A DNA stretch of 64,000 nt from CAIVVT01 sp963823095 (GTDB lineage: Bacteria > Acidobacteriota > Terriglobia > Bryobacterales > Bryobacteraceae), in contig CAWGKI010000037.1 of NCBI GenBank assembly GCA_963823095.1, positions 1 through 64,000 on the forward strand. Reading direction: 5' to 3'. Both the position numbers and the translations under genes were made by a program. Below are positions 1-10,480 of this stretch, one piece after another. The notes below the pieces were generated by a model. That model had not been told where the DNA came from, ran no database searches, and worked only from the letters and a program-made list of their open reading frames with translations. Every line of letters starts with the position of its first letter. Within the stretch, counting starts at the first letter, position 1.

Positions 1-37
1 AGGTAAGGGATGCGCGAAGCGGCGCCCTGCTTTTCTT

Positions 38-484
38 ATGAGTAACGAACACCAAGCCCTCACACTGCGAGCCGACCGTCTCGGGATCATTGCTTCCGCA
101 GTGTGTTTTGTGCATTGTATTCTGACGCCAGTCGTGCTGTCTTTGTCGGCGGTGTGGGCGCATTACCTGCCTTCCGACGAGAGATTCCATCGGGTCTTCG
201 CCGTACTGGTGGCCTCCATCGGCTGCTTCGCCGTGATCAACGGCTATCGTAGGCATCGACGATCCCGCGTCCTGGTGCTCATGAGCGCCGCATTGTCGCT
301 GATTTTTGCGGGGGCTTATTTCGGCAACCGTCTGCCATCCCACCTTTCTGAGATCGTGGTTACCATGATGGGCAGCAGTCTCCTGATCTCGGCGCATCTC
401 ATCAACCACACCTTCTGCAAGAATTGTCACCGCTGCGACGAGGCTACTGGGGCCGTTGTCGCCGATGCAGTCGAACGTGATTGA
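38..484 (+). CDS. MerC-family membrane protein
   Basis: A 148-residue integral membrane protein with four hydrophobic segments, the usual size and layout of MerC-domain proteins, which sit in the inner membrane and are linked to mercury or other heavy-metal uptake. Cys23 and Cys27 lie in the first helix (a C-x3-C pair inside AVCFVHC), and a cluster Cys127, Cys130, Cys133 follows the last helix. The start is the first ATG of the frame; no strong ribosome site precedes it. No merA, merP or merR is in view, so mercury specificity is not shown. Nearby metal genes (RcnR-type repressor, P-type ATPase) make a metal role plausible. The family call is fairly safe; the substrate is not. Confidence 0.75.
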   Translation: MSNEHQALTLRADRLGIIASAVCFVHCILTPVVLSLSAVWAHYLPSDERFHRVFAVLVASIGCFAVINGYRRHRRSRVLVLMSAALSLIFAGAYFGNRLPSHLSEIVVTMMGSSLLISAHLINHTFCKNCHRCDEATGAVVADAVERD

Positions 485-546
485 AGTCCGCGCCGGGCAA
501 CGGCCGGGGGCTGCGTTCGGTGCATGGAAGCAGCCCCATAGCCAGA

Positions 547-3135
547 TCAAAATGCGATGCCCAGCGTCGCCCGGTACGACCGGGGCTCGACGAAGTGCGT
601 CCCGGAGCAGGTCGAAAGGAAGTTGTACATCGCCACTTTGTTGGTGATGTTGAATGCCTCGAGCCGCAATGTCCACCGTACCCGGTCGGTGTGAAACAGG
701 TTGTCGGTTCCGACCGCCGCGTTAAAGAGATTGCGGGGACGGACGCGCGCCGGATTCAAGTCGTCGTTTGCGGTGCCGGGCGCCGGGATCTTCACCAATT
801 TGGCTCCCCATTGCGGGTAAGGGGCATTGCAGGTGGTGATCGGACTGTTCAGGCAGTGGCCACCTGGCTGCCGCAATAGAACCCAATCTGGGCCTGCTGG
901 TCGCCGGTCAGCCCGAGAGCGCTGGCCAGGTCCGGAACTGCGCCGGACACGATGCCGCTGTCGAAGCGCCATGTGAACGCCACCCAGGGGCCGCGCTTGC
1001 CCATCTGATATTGCACGTGCGTTGTGCTCTGGAACGCCTGGTCGTGGTCGATTCGCACGACATAGGCGTTCGGAAGACTGGTGCTATAGAAGATCAGACC
1101 GCCGTTCTCCGGGCCGAAGACACGAGCCCGCGTGTGGCCAAGCGTGGTGTACGCCGTCAGCCCTTTGTACTGCCGAAGCGAGAGCCGTGCCGAGAAGCCG
1201 TCCATTTTGCCATGTTCCCATTCGATCGGGAAGAAGATGGCGGTCGTGAAGAGATTGTCCAGGTCAAACGCGTTGCGCGTGTACTTCCAGAAATAATCGC
1301 CTTCAAACACAAAATGCGAACCAAGACTCTGTTCCAGGCCGGCGTTGTACATGTTGCGAATTCCCGGCTGGAGAGGAACGCTGGCCTGGGCTCCGAAGAC
1401 GTTGGCCGCCAGGCCGCCCGCTCCGGTGGCGCTGGACAACACCAGATTTTCATTGAGCGGAGTTTCGTAGGTATGCGAATAGGCTATCCGCAACACCGTC
1501 TTGGTCGGCGCGATCAGGTAAGACAGACCCACCCGAGGTTGCGGTTGCGTGCCTTTGCTGATGCCGTCGTAGCGGTCCCACCGGAACCCCACGTTGAGCG
1601 TCAACTTGCCGAGGTTGATGCGTGTCCTGTCCATAGAACGCCTGCTGCCGGATGTTGGCGTGGCCGTAGTACTGGAACAGGGAGCCGCCCCGGGTAAGGT
1701 CATAGGGGACGAGCCCGGGCGAGAGGTTCGGATTGGCTTGATACCCCGCGCTCTGGCAGTTGCCCGGATTGGTCAATCCCGGATCCAGCACGGCGATTGC
1801 CATTGGCGTCGAGACAGACGGGGTTGAAGGTCGGGTCGGTCAGCCCGAGGCTGAATTTCTCCGTCAGGATGGTGTCCGTGATCTGCGCGCCGAACTTGGC
1901 GTTGTGGCGGCCGTGCAGATAGTTGAGGTCGGTTTTCACGCCCAGGTTGGTCAAGCTCCTGGTCTGGCTCATCGTGGCTGGCTGGTCGGCAAAGGGATCG
2001 CCGCTCGGGTAGTAGTTGACCAGATCCCGCCGCACAAACGCATTCGACGCCAGAGTGGTGGAAGGACTGAAAACATGCACCCAACCGGGAGCGATGCTGA
2101 AGGAGCGCACCATCTGCTTCTGATCCTGCCCGGAGGCCACCTGATCGTATTGATTGGGAACCTGAAACCAGTTCCGTGCGGCCAATACGTCCAAATGGAG
2201 CATATTCGAAGTACTCGGTTGATAGTCCGACCGTGAGAACACGTTCATGTTGTTGCCGATGTCATGGAAGGGAAGGTATTCGGGCGTATCCAGGAAGCGG
2301 CCCGACCGGGACCCGTTCACAGCAAAGAACTGGCCCCATTTCGTCCCGCCAAAACCGACATCGCCCTGCTCCAGGAAGGTCCCGAAAGAGCCGTACCCGC
2401 TGGAAAAACTGCCGTGCGTCTTCTGGCCGAGACCCGAGCGCGTTACGGCGGTTACCACCAGCGACGTCTTGTCGCCATACTCGGCCGGCGTGCCGCCATA
2501 GACCGCTTCGATGGATTGAATCGCATTCGGCGGAATCTGCGTGGAGAAGAGGCTTCCCTGCTGATCCGTAATGGGTTGGTTATCGATCGAAAGAGCCATC
2601 TGGGCGTGGTCGCCGAGCGAATGAAAGAAGCCATCCGAGTCCGCCACAACGGCCGGAGTAGATAGCGTGATGATGTCGCTGAGCCCGGACGCGATCGAGG
2701 AAGTCGGCATCTTGAAAACAGTTGCACGATCCACGTCGGAATGCGCCGAGGGCGTGGTCTCCAGCAGCGGCGCCTCCGATGACACCGTCACCGTCTCGCG
2801 CTGCGACGCGAGCGCCAGGCTGATTTCGAGGTTTACAGGCACGGCGCTTCGGATCGTCAAGTCGCGATGATGATGCTGCGAAACCGGGAGCATTGATGTC
2901 GAGGTGGTAGACGTTCGGCGGGATGTTCGCGAACTGAAACTCGCCGGAAGCCGAGGTCTTGACCTCCTGGCGGTACATGGTCAGGTCGTTAGTCTAGACT
3001 CGACAGTTGCACCGGCGATCAGCGCGCCGCTCGGATCGGTGATCTTCCCGCGGATGGTGCCGGCGGTGCCCAAGGACTGCGCATAAGTCGAGATTGATAA
3101 GCAGAACAGCAGGAGCAGGCGTAATTGCTTTTGCA
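547..3135 (-). pseudogene. TonB-dependent receptor with CarboxypepD_reg domain, multiply frameshifted
   Basis: Conceptual join of at least five frame segments running leftward. It starts at the ATG at 3135 with a signal peptide (MQKQLRLLLLFCLSISTYAQ), then a carboxypeptidase-regulatory fold ending in NIPPNVYHLDI, a plug-like region and a beta-barrel ending in the aromatic C terminus LGIAF. The first frame runs into a stop near 2985; further shifts fall near 2880, 1800, 1690 and 870. The whole would be about 860 residues in the outer membrane. It is clearly paralogous to the broken receptor at 10481-13077: both have VVADS-GFFH and GRFLDTPE. Such Acidobacteria receptors are thought to import large or metal-bound ligands. 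Either a true pseudogene or a stretch rich in assembly indels. Confidence 0.8.
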
Positions 3136-3195
3136 TACTTTACGATCCGGATATTCTATTTTGGCCGTGGAAAATGTACTTCCGTCTCCTTTTCT

Positions 3196-3227
3196 TATGA
3201 GCGGGCTAAACACTCCTATGAGCGGGC
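3196..3227. repeat. Direct repeat TATGAGCGGGC, two copies
   Basis: TATGAGCGGGC occurs at 3196-3206 and 3217-3227, start to start 21 bp, i.e. two helical turns apart. It lies upstream of the broken receptor (start 3135). The spacing suits two regulator molecules on one face of the DNA, but no regulator is identified. The remaining bases between 3136 and 3318 show no gene. Confidence 0.35.
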
Positions 3228-3318
3228 AGGATGGATGAGGAAGCGGAAGAGCGAAAGCATCGCCGAGGCTCCGTTCTCATGGTGGATAGAGGCTGCGCGA
3301 TCCCCGCGGACCAGAGAG

Positions 3319-3705
3319 TCAGGCTCGCGCAGCTTCTCTGCGGAAGGGATCAATGACATGTCCGGCGAAAGACTCCGGCGCTTCCAGTAATCGGCCTGCG
3401 GCCACGGACGAGGAAGCCCACTCGAGGATGTCCTGGTACATCTCCCGGCCCGCGATGTTGCCGTACCAGTCGGTCTTCGTCCCCGATGCGATCACAACCA
3501 CATTCGGTACATCACACGGACCAAGACACCCACTGATCGTCAGTTGGAGCCGCTTGAGGAGGCCCCGGCGGCGCCACTCGGCCTTTAGCCACTCAACTGG
3601 TACTTCCGGACGGCCGCGTTCTGTCGCGCCACAACAGCATCCTTGGCAGATCAGCACCTGACCAATCACCAGGCGCCTCGTTGTCAGGTTCGCTTCGTCC
3701 GCCAT
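3319..3705 (-). CDS. Thioredoxin-like [2Fe-2S] ferredoxin domain protein
   Basis: A 128-residue soluble protein with the thioredoxin-like ferredoxin pattern. Cysteines 20, 23, 24 and 25 sit in ICQGCCCG, and a second pair, Cys60 and Cys64, is in SGCLGPCDVPNVV. Proteins of this type are often found with cobalt or other metal handling genes. It diverges from the RcnR-type repressor at 3785, and the 80-bp gap holds a perfect palindrome, so both genes are probably under that repressor. Function beyond electron transfer or metal/cluster binding is unknown. The start chosen is the upstream ATG; an internal start would cut into the first beta strand. Confidence 0.65.
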   Translation of the reverse strand: MADEANLTTRRLVIGQVLICQGCCCGATERGRPEVPVEWLKAEWRRRGLLKRLQLTISGCLGPCDVPNVVVIASGTKTDWYGNIAGREMYQDILEWASSSVAAGRLLEAPESFAGHVIDPFRREAARA

Positions 3706-3755
3706 CCGCTCGATTGACCTCGCGTCTCATACCCTTCATCCTTGACTAATTTATA

Positions 3756-3771
3756 CTATACTCCAGTATAG
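3756..3771. promoter_or_regulatory. Palindromic operator between divergent metal genes
   Basis: CTATACT-CC-AGTATAG is a perfect 7-2-7 inverted repeat located 14 bp before the repressor start. Its TACT...AGTA ends resemble the RcnR operator half-sites, although RcnR sites have a longer G/C tract between them. A TTGACT -35-like box at 3742-3747 lies just before it, so a bound repressor would cover the -10 region. Readings toward the ferredoxin gene also find TATAAA next to the palindrome. Binding by the neighbouring repressor is inferred. Confidence 0.6.
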
Positions 3772-3784
3772 GTAAAGATACTCA

Positions 3785-4051
3785 ATGGCCCACATCACGA
3801 ACGAAGGCGGCAAGAAGCTTCTAGCCCGGGTGCGACGCATCCGCGGCCAGATCGAGGGGATCGAGCGCGCGATCCAGGAAGGCAACGACTGTTATGCCGT
3901 CTTGCAGCAGACAGCCGCCGCGCGAGGCGCCTTGGGCGGGCTGATGTCCGAATTGATCGACGGGCATATCCGCCACCATGTGCGCAACGCTTCCGAGCGT
4001 GAGAAGGCAACCGATGAATTGATGGCGATTGTGCGCAGTTACTTGCGCTAA
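3785..4051 (+). CDS. CsoR/RcnR-family metal-sensing repressor
   Basis: An 88-residue all-helical repressor of the CsoR/RcnR/FrmR family (former DUF156), opening with KLLARVRRIRGQIEGIERAI. The ligand positions that separate the subfamilies read His3, Cys36, His61, His65. This H-C-H-H fingerprint is that of RcnR (nickel/cobalt), not CsoR (x-C-H-C, copper) or FrmR (formaldehyde). It would release its operator on binding metal. The gene lies directly before the P-type ATPase (12-bp gap) and diverges from the ferredoxin gene. Family call firm; the Ni/Co assignment comes from residues only. Confidence 0.85.
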   Translation: MAHITNEGGKKLLARVRRIRGQIEGIERAIQEGNDCYAVLQQTAAARGALGGLMSELIDGHIRHHVRNASEREKATDELMAIVRSYLR

Positions 4052-4062
4052 CGAGGGGACCT

Positions 4063-6028
4063 ATGCCGCAAGCCAAGACTTCTTCCGATCTCCCGGCGCC
4101 GAAACTGGTGAGCGTTCCGGCGCATGTCCATGAACACAAGGCACGAGGCGCACTCCGATCCCGAGGGCGAACATGGCCACGACCATGGCAAGGTCGAACC
4201 CTTCGAACTTGATCCGCATTGCGATAACCGCGATCGCGGCGGGACTGGTTTGGTTTCGCGTCTGGGAGCCGTTTCCGCACGTCAGCCTGATTGGCATTGC
4301 GGGCGTCCTGTTTGGTGGATGGCCGATCTTCGAGGAAGCGCTCGAAAACATGCGCGGAACGCCGCATGACGATGGAGCTGTCGATGACGATCGCGCTTCT
4401 CGCCGCGCTCTGCCATCGGTGAATACTTTCACGGCGCTCATCATCACGGTGTTTGTGCTTGCAGCGGAGGTATTGGAGGAACTCACCGTAGAGCCGGGGC
4501 CGGCGGGCGCATCGGCGATCTCTTCGAGCTGTTGCCTCGCTCCGCCTGGATCGTGAAGGACGGGGCGGCGCCCGCGGAGGTTCCCGTAAGAGAATTGCGC
4601 CCGGGCGACACGGGTCCTGATCCGGCCAGGCACGAGAATCCCCGTTGACGGCTACGTTCTTTCCGGAAGTTCCAGCGTCGAAGAAGCTGCGATCACCGGG
4701 GAATCCTTGCCGCAAGACAAGCTTCCGGGCAGTCGAATCTTCGCTGGCACGCTCAACCAGACCGGCGCCCTTGAAGTAGCCGTCGAGAATCTGGGCCGGG
4801 ATACGACGTTCGGGCGGATCATCGAAGCAGTCGAGAATGCGGAACAAACAAGAGCGCCCATTCAGCGGCTCGCGGATCGTCTCGCCGGGTACCTGGTGTA
4901 CTTCGCACTGGGCAGTGCGGCCTTGACACTGCTGATTACCCACAATCTGCGTTCGACGATTTCGGTCATCATCGTCGCGGGAGCGTGTGGAATCGCCGCT
5001 GGGACGCCATTGGCGATATTGGGAGCCATCGGCCGCGCCGCCCGGCAGGGGGCCATCATCAAAGGGGGCGCGGTTCTGGAGCAACTGGCCAAAATCGATA
5101 CAGTGCTGCTCGACAAGACAGGTACCCTCACCTATGGCAAGCCCCATGTGGCTTCGGTTGATCCGGCGGATGGCTTTGGGGCAGACGAACTCCTGCAGAT
5201 CGCCGCTGCCGCGGAGCGCAATTCCGAACATCCTCTGGCACGCGCCGTGGTCGAGGCCGCCCAACGTCAGCGGCTTGTCTGTGGAAGAGTCTTCCTCCTT
5301 CCTTTACTGGCCTGGGAAAGGCGTGCATGCGACGGTCAGAGGCCAAACGGTCATCGCGGGCAATACCGCTTTGCTTGAGGAAGCGGGCATCGCGTTGCCG
5401 GCTATGGGCATCACGGCAGGAACACGCGTTCTCGTGGCGCGCGGGGGCCAGTTCGCTGGCTCGATTCAGATCGCAGATGAGGTACGCGATGGAGCCTTCG
5501 AAGCCATTCGTGAACTTCAGGAGATGGGGCTCCGGATCGAACTGCTCACTGGTGACACCAAGGCGTCGGCCGACGCCGTTGCCAGGCGTATCGGTATCCG
5601 CGAGATTTCAAGCGGCCTGCTGCCAGAACACAAGTCTGCCAGGGTGGATGAGCTGATTCGCGCCGGCCGAACTGTCGCCATGATCGGAGACGGCATCAAC
5701 GACGCTCCCGCGCTCGCCCGCGCCCATGTGGGCGTGGCCATGGGCAGTGGAACGGAAATCGCCCAAGCCAGCGCGAACGTGCTGCTGATTGGAAACGATC
5801 TGAGAAAGTTTGCCGCTACGGTCAAGACCGCCCGTTGGTGCCGCCGGGTGATTCTCCAGAACTTCTACGGGACGTTGGCTGTCGATGCGCATCGGTATTG
5901 GGTTGGCAGCCGTAGGGATGATTAACCCCCTGTTGGCGGCATTCATCCACGTCTCATCCGAGTTGACATTCATTTTGAACTCAACCCGCTTGCTGCCTCA
6001 GTTCTCCCGGCAGCGACCTTTGGATTGA
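4063..6028 (+). pseudogene. Heavy-metal P1B-type ATPase without CPC motif, frameshifted
   Basis: Pieces in all three frames rebuild one ATPase of about 650 residues. An N terminus rich in His (HVHEH, HGHDHG) is followed by membrane helices, the actuator TGES (near 4697), helix 6, the phosphorylation motif DKTGT (near 5112), the HP locus SEHPLA, and GDGINDAPAL (near 5690). The last piece, from 5885 (NPLLAAFIHVSSELTFI), ends at the TGA at 6026. At least six indels are needed, several before 4560, one near 5275 and one near 5880. Where P1B pumps have CPC in helix 6 this one reads GACGIAAGTPLA, so the usual paired-cysteine transport site is absent. Its place behind the RcnR-type gene suggests a divalent-metal exporter. 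It is non-functional as sequenced. Confidence 0.8.
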
Positions 6029-6164
6029 ACACTTCGCTCGCGCTTAAGCGCGTGTGTGGACGCCACGACCTAGTGAGGCCGAGGCCGCAGTTCTTGGAGT
6101 GAATCTAGGCACGACTCTGGCGGGTAGGCCACAATAGACTAGAAATCGCGAGCGGCGCGCGCCT

Positions 6165-8003
6165 ATGGTGTTCCACTTCCATCAACCGCTGCTGGTGAAC
6201 CTGCTGGGCCATGCCGCGGGGATGCTGATCTTCGGCATCTTCCTCGTGCTGCTGTGGCGCGATCGTGCCGGGCAAAAGCTACGCGGCGGCCGGCTATCGC
6301 TGGCGTCCGGCGTGTTGGCGTTCGTCTGGAACACGGGGTCGGTCATCGTCCTGGGTTTCGCCGGAACGGCCGCCGCACAGGCGATCACCGTCGTTCTGGC
6401 GATGGCGCTCAGCCTCCTGCCGGCGTGCCTGCTCGATTTGCTGCTAGCCGGGCGGCTCCGTTGGCTGGCACGGGCTGGCTATCTCCTGAGCGCGGGCGCA
6501 ATGACGCTACACGCCCTGGAGCCAGTGGTACCGGTCGGCGAATGGGGACCGCGATGGTTCCCGATTCAAGACCTGCACAGCCTGACGCTTGTGCTGACGT
6601 CGATCGGCTTTGCGGTGCTGACTGTCATCGCGGGTGTCGCCTTGTTCAAGAGCACTTCAGCGGAGCACCGTCCGCTGGTGACGAGGGCACTGGCGTCGAT
6701 GAGTCTGTTTCTGTTTGCGCTCTCATTTGCTCACTTTCAACCTGCGGGCGGCGGACACAAAGGTTGGCTGTTGGAGCTGGTGATCCATCACGCAGGATTG
6801 CCCGTGGCCCTGTTCCTGCTTTTGCAGGATTACCGGTTCCTCTTGGTGGATGCATTCCTGCGTTTCCTGGCGAACATCCTGCTTGCCGCGGGCTTCACAT
6901 GGGTGGCGTGGCGCGTGGGCTGGCTGCAGGCACCGGAGTACGACCCCCGCGCGGCGGCCATCACACTGCTCGGCGTTTGCGGCGGGTTGGTGGTCTATTC
7001 CTTCGCCCGCGAGAAGGTCCAGTTGGGATTGACGCGATTGCTGTTTCGGAGACGTCCTTTGGAGGGAGTGCTCGCTAGCTTGCGAGAACTGCGCTTCGGA
7101 GGAGCGGATGATTGGGAATCGAAGGCGGCGCTCATCGCGGGAACGTATTTCGGCGCGGAGGCCCGCATTGAGGCAGAACGCCCGAGCCCGGAAGTAGATA
7201 TGGGGGGAGTTAGCGTGAGCCTGAACGCCGGATTGCGTTTAGTGCTCGGCCGCCGGAGCGGCGGGCGGCGGTACTTGAGTGAGGACCGGGAAGCGTTGGA
7301 GGCCATGGCGACTCTGTTGCGATCGGGGTCAGCGCAATACCGCGAAATGGAGCTGAAGCGTCTGGTGTCGGAAGCGGAATTGAAGGCGCTACAGGCGCAG
7401 ATTCATCCGCACTTCCTGTTCAACGCGCTGAACACGCTCTACGGGCTCATTCCACGCAGCGCGCAGGGTGCAAGACAAACAGTGCTGAACCTGGCCGACC
7501 TGTTGCGGTACTTCCTGGGCGCGAGCGAGAAGCTGATCCCGCTGGAGGAAGAGCTGCGCGTCGTGCGCGCTTACTTGGAAATCGAGGGGCTGCGATTGGG
7601 CGAGAAGCTGGCCGTCGAGATGGACATCGACGAGCGGGCCATGCGCGTATTGGTGCCCCCGCTGATTGTCCAGCCGCTGGTGGAAAACGCAGTGAAGCAT
7701 GGAATCGCTCCGCTCCCCGAAGGGGGCAGCGTACGGATAGTGGCCCGTTTCACGACTGAAGATGGCGCGGAGGCGCTCGAAATATCAATATCGGACAGCG
7801 GCGGTGCCTTTCCGGCCGGTCGCGAGCCGGGGAAGAGCCAAGGTCTGGGGGTGGGGCTGGAGAACGTGAGGAAGCGCCTCCGGCTGAACTACGGGGAAGG
7901 GACGAAGATCCAAGTGAATTCGGGCCACGGGCAGACTTGCGTATCGTTCAGGGTGCCGATAGAGAACGGACCGGTCGAGCAGAAGGAGCTCCTGGCACGA
8001 TGA
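6165..8003 (+). CDS. LytS-type membrane sensor histidine kinase
   Basis: A 612-residue kinase. Residues 1 to about 290 form seven or more membrane helices, residues 300-390 are a GAF-like linker, and the His_kinase domain follows with IHPHFLFN (phospho-acceptor probably His416). The ATP-binding part has PPLIVQPLVENAVKHGI and a glycine-rich GLGVGLENVRKRL. It acts with the response regulator whose start overlaps its stop as ATGA. The ligand is unknown. The N-terminal part is not one of the named sensor domains I can place, so the signal may be hydrophobic or membrane-derived. The frame is intact, unlike its neighbours on both sides. Confidence 0.85.
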   Translation: MVFHFHQPLLVNLLGHAAGMLIFGIFLVLLWRDRAGQKLRGGRLSLASGVLAFVWNTGSVIVLGFAGTAAAQAITVVLAMALSLLPACLLDLLLAGRLRWLARAGYLLSAGAMTLHALEPVVPVGEWGPRWFPIQDLHSLTLVLTSIGFAVLTVIAGVALFKSTSAEHRPLVTRALASMSLFLFALSFAHFQPAGGGHKGWLLELVIHHAGLPVALFLLLQDYRFLLVDAFLRFLANILLAAGFTWVAWRVGWLQAPEYDPRAAAITLLGVCGGLVVYSFAREKVQLGLTRLLFRRRPLEGVLASLRELRFGGADDWESKAALIAGTYFGAEARIEAERPSPEVDMGGVSVSLNAGLRLVLGRRSGGRRYLSEDREALEAMATLLRSGSAQYREMELKRLVSEAELKALQAQIHPHFLFNALNTLYGLIPRSAQGARQTVLNLADLLRYFLGASEKLIPLEEELRVVRAYLEIEGLRLGEKLAVEMDIDERAMRVLVPPLIVQPLVENAVKHGIAPLPEGGSVRIVARFTTEDGAEALEISISDSGGAFPAGREPGKSQGLGVGLENVRKRLRLNYGEGTKIQVNSGHGQTCVSFRVPIENGPVEQKELLAR

Positions 8004-8774
8004 GAGTACTCATCGTCGATGACGAGCCCGTGGCGCGGCAGGTGTTGCGCGAACTGATCGAAGAATGCCCGGACGTGGAATTGGTGGGCGAGGCGCGGAG
8101 CGGCCAGGAGGCGGTGGAACAGGTAATGGCGTTGGATCCCGACGTCGTGCTGCTCGACCTCCAGATGCCCGGTCTTGACGGATTCGCCGTCACTCGAAAG
8201 CTGCGCGGGCGGCCCTTGCCCCTCGTGATTTTCGTCACTGCGTTCGAGAGACATGCGCTGAAGGCCTTCGAGACGGAGGCGGTCGACTACCTTCTAAAAC
8301 CGGTGCGGCGGGAGAGGCTTGAAAAGGCGTTTACGAAAGCGCGGGCACGGCTCATCGGACTGAGGGCGCATCGAGCGCTCGTTCCCGGCGCCTCTCGAAC
8401 CTGCAGGGCAGCCGAGATCCGAGCCGCTACGGCGCATTGTCGGGCGCGCGAGTCTGCCAGGTGGGCGATCGGAAACGGAAATGCACCTTCTGGATCCTGC
8501 GGAGGTGGTGGCGTTTCAAGCCGACGGCGACGTGGTGATCGTGCATAGCCGTCAGGGACGGTATCATAGCGACCTCAGCCTGAGCACGCTGATCGACAGG
8601 TTGCCAGGCTCGGCATTCCGGCGCATCCACCGATCGACGATCATCAACACCAATCACATACGCACAATTCTGCCGCTGTCCTCCCGGCGGTGGATGTTGA
8701 GGATGTCCAACGGCCTCGAGGTGATCGTCAGCAAGAGGATGGCCGCGCAAGTGCGGGAAATGGCAGGATGGTGA
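8000..8774 (+). pseudogene. LytTR response regulator, single frameshift in linker
   Basis: The receiver domain starts at the ATG overlapping the kinase stop. It has acidic DDE at residues 7-9, phospho-acceptor Asp in LLDLQMPGLDG, and the conserved Thr and Lys in FVTAF and LLKPV. The DNA-binding LytTR domain (MHLLDPAEVVAFQADGD through RIHRSTIINTNHI) is in another frame and ends at 8774. The change of frame must fall between 8361 and about 8390, in the interdomain linker, so one indel repairs a 258-residue regulator. As sequenced the receiver would end in an unrelated tail at 8548. Because the two domains are otherwise perfect, a sequencing indel or very recent mutation is likely. Confidence 0.8.
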
Positions 8775-8939
8775 ACCCGAAATGACCGACTCGCGGCAGC
8801 CTGACGCCTTTCAAGGGCTCTGGCGGCGGGATTCCCACAACTGCCACTTGAGTGTGCCTTGTCAGGAGTGAGCTCAGGGATGCCGGCTTTCGCCTTTGTG
8901 CCCGCGGACGTGACCCTCTACGCTTGAGCAGATAAAGCA

Positions 8940-10268
8940 GTGAGAAAGAGTCTCCCGTTGATAATTCGCCACGCGATGTATAACCTGCGTGGCGGCTTTC
9001 TGATCCGCCCGCTCATGATCGCGCTATCACTGGGAAGCGCGGGAGCATTCCTGTCGTGGATAGAAGAGGAGTTTCCGGTCGCTAGCAACTGGGTGCCCGT
9101 CGTCCTCTTTCCCTCGCACGCCGATCCGCAAGTCGCCCAGGTGATCTTGGCAGGCATCGCCGCTTCGATCATGACGGTGGTGTCTATCGTGTTCGCCATA
9201 CTGCTGATGACGCTCACCCTGGCATCAATGCAGTTCTCGCCCCGCATCATCGTCAGCTTCTCCAGAGACCGAGTGACACAATGGACGCTCGGTATCTTCC
9301 TCGGCACCTTCTCATACTGCACGGCTGCGCTTCCGGCGGCACGTTCCCTTCCGCACCCCTTCGCGCCAGTGGCTACGGTCCTGGGAGCGATGCTTCTTGC
9401 TCTGGTCTGCGTCGGTTGGCTTCTCTTCTTCATTCACCACATCTCGCAGGCGATCAGCGTCAACCACATCGTCAACAGAATTGCGGAAGACACGGAAGCC
9501 ATCATCGATGAGATGATGCCCCTCTCGCATCGGCTGGACCGCCTGCCGGCCGCTGAACCGCTCAGACCGAACCCGAGCGAAGTGGCGGTTTTGAGCACAG
9601 ATTCCGGATATGTCCGATTCGTCGATACGCATCGCCTGGTCGCCCTGGCGAAGCACCACCATGTCAGCATCCGTGTTCTACGGCGGGTAGGCCAGTTCGT
9701 TCCGGCGGGAATCCCGCTCATGATGGTCTCAAAAGGCAAACGCCTACCCCAAGAGGCCACTGCTGAGTTGCTCGGCGCGTTCGATCTCGGCCCCACCAGA
9801 ACGTTGCAGCAGGACGTGGAGTTTGGCGTCCTGCAGATTGTGGACATTGCGTTGAAGGCGATCTCGCCGGCCGTCAACGACCCCACCACGGCCATTGGCT
9901 GTGTAGATCAACTGAGTCGCATTCTGATCCGTTTTGCGTCCCGAGAACCGCCTGAAGAACTGCTCTACGATCCCCCGGGCATCGTTCGTGCGAGCATTGG
10001 GTGGATCCAATTCGAACGCCTGGTGGAAGCGGCGTTTGAGCAAATCCGCATGTACTCAAGGAGCGATGTGGCTGTCAGCCTCAGGCTGCTGCGAGCCCTC
10101 TCTGACATCGCCGCCTCGACACCCGATCCGGAGTTCCGCCGGATACTCGTCGAGCGCGGAAGCAGAATAGTGGCCGGCTGCGCGAAATCGCTGAGCGAAG
10201 ATGAACTGGGAGGGCTGCGCGCTCGACAGGCCACGCTGGAACGCCTCATCTTGATCTCGCCGCCCTAG
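8940..10268 (+). CDS. DUF2254 membrane protein
   Basis: A 442-residue protein with four membrane helices in the first 175 residues (for example VILAGIAASIMTVVSIVFAI and the WLLFF helix before HHISQAISVNH), then a soluble C-terminal half. It matches the DUF2254 pattern, a family of unknown function. The first start is GTG at 8940; ATG at 8976 (MYNLRGGF) is an alternative and neither has a clear ribosome site. It stands alone between the two-component genes and the second receptor, so context gives no firm role. Confidence 0.75.
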   Translation: MRKSLPLIIRHAMYNLRGGFLIRPLMIALSLGSAGAFLSWIEEEFPVASNWVPVVLFPSHADPQVAQVILAGIAASIMTVVSIVFAILLMTLTLASMQFSPRIIVSFSRDRVTQWTLGIFLGTFSYCTAALPAARSLPHPFAPVATVLGAMLLALVCVGWLLFFIHHISQAISVNHIVNRIAEDTEAIIDEMMPLSHRLDRLPAAEPLRPNPSEVAVLSTDSGYVRFVDTHRLVALAKHHHVSIRVLRRVGQFVPAGIPLMMVSKGKRLPQEATAELLGAFDLGPTRTLQQDVEFGVLQIVDIALKAISPAVNDPTTAIGCVDQLSRILIRFASREPPEELLYDPPGIVRASIGWIQFERLVEAAFEQIRMYSRSDVAVSLRLLRALSDIAASTPDPEFRRILVERGSRIVAGCAKSLSEDELGGLRARQATLERLILISPP

Positions 10269-10480
10269 GTCTGACTGCCGCACCGAGTTGTTCCGCCACG
10301 CGTGCAAAGGAGTTTGCCGCGCGTGGCCGCTCACTGCCGTAAACAGCCCGCTGGACTCGTGGGCCAAGCGATTCCTTGGCCCGCTTGTATCCAAGACAGT
10401 CCCGTTCACCGCCTCCTCAGTCCCGCATGCCGGAAATCGCTGCGCCGCCATGAGTTGGGTGGAAGAGATTAGGGGATAGG

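Noticed and set aside
3795..5264. Long 489-residue leftward frame opposite the repressor and ATPase
   Set aside because: Arg/Pro-rich shadow of the real + strand genes with no protein-like motif.
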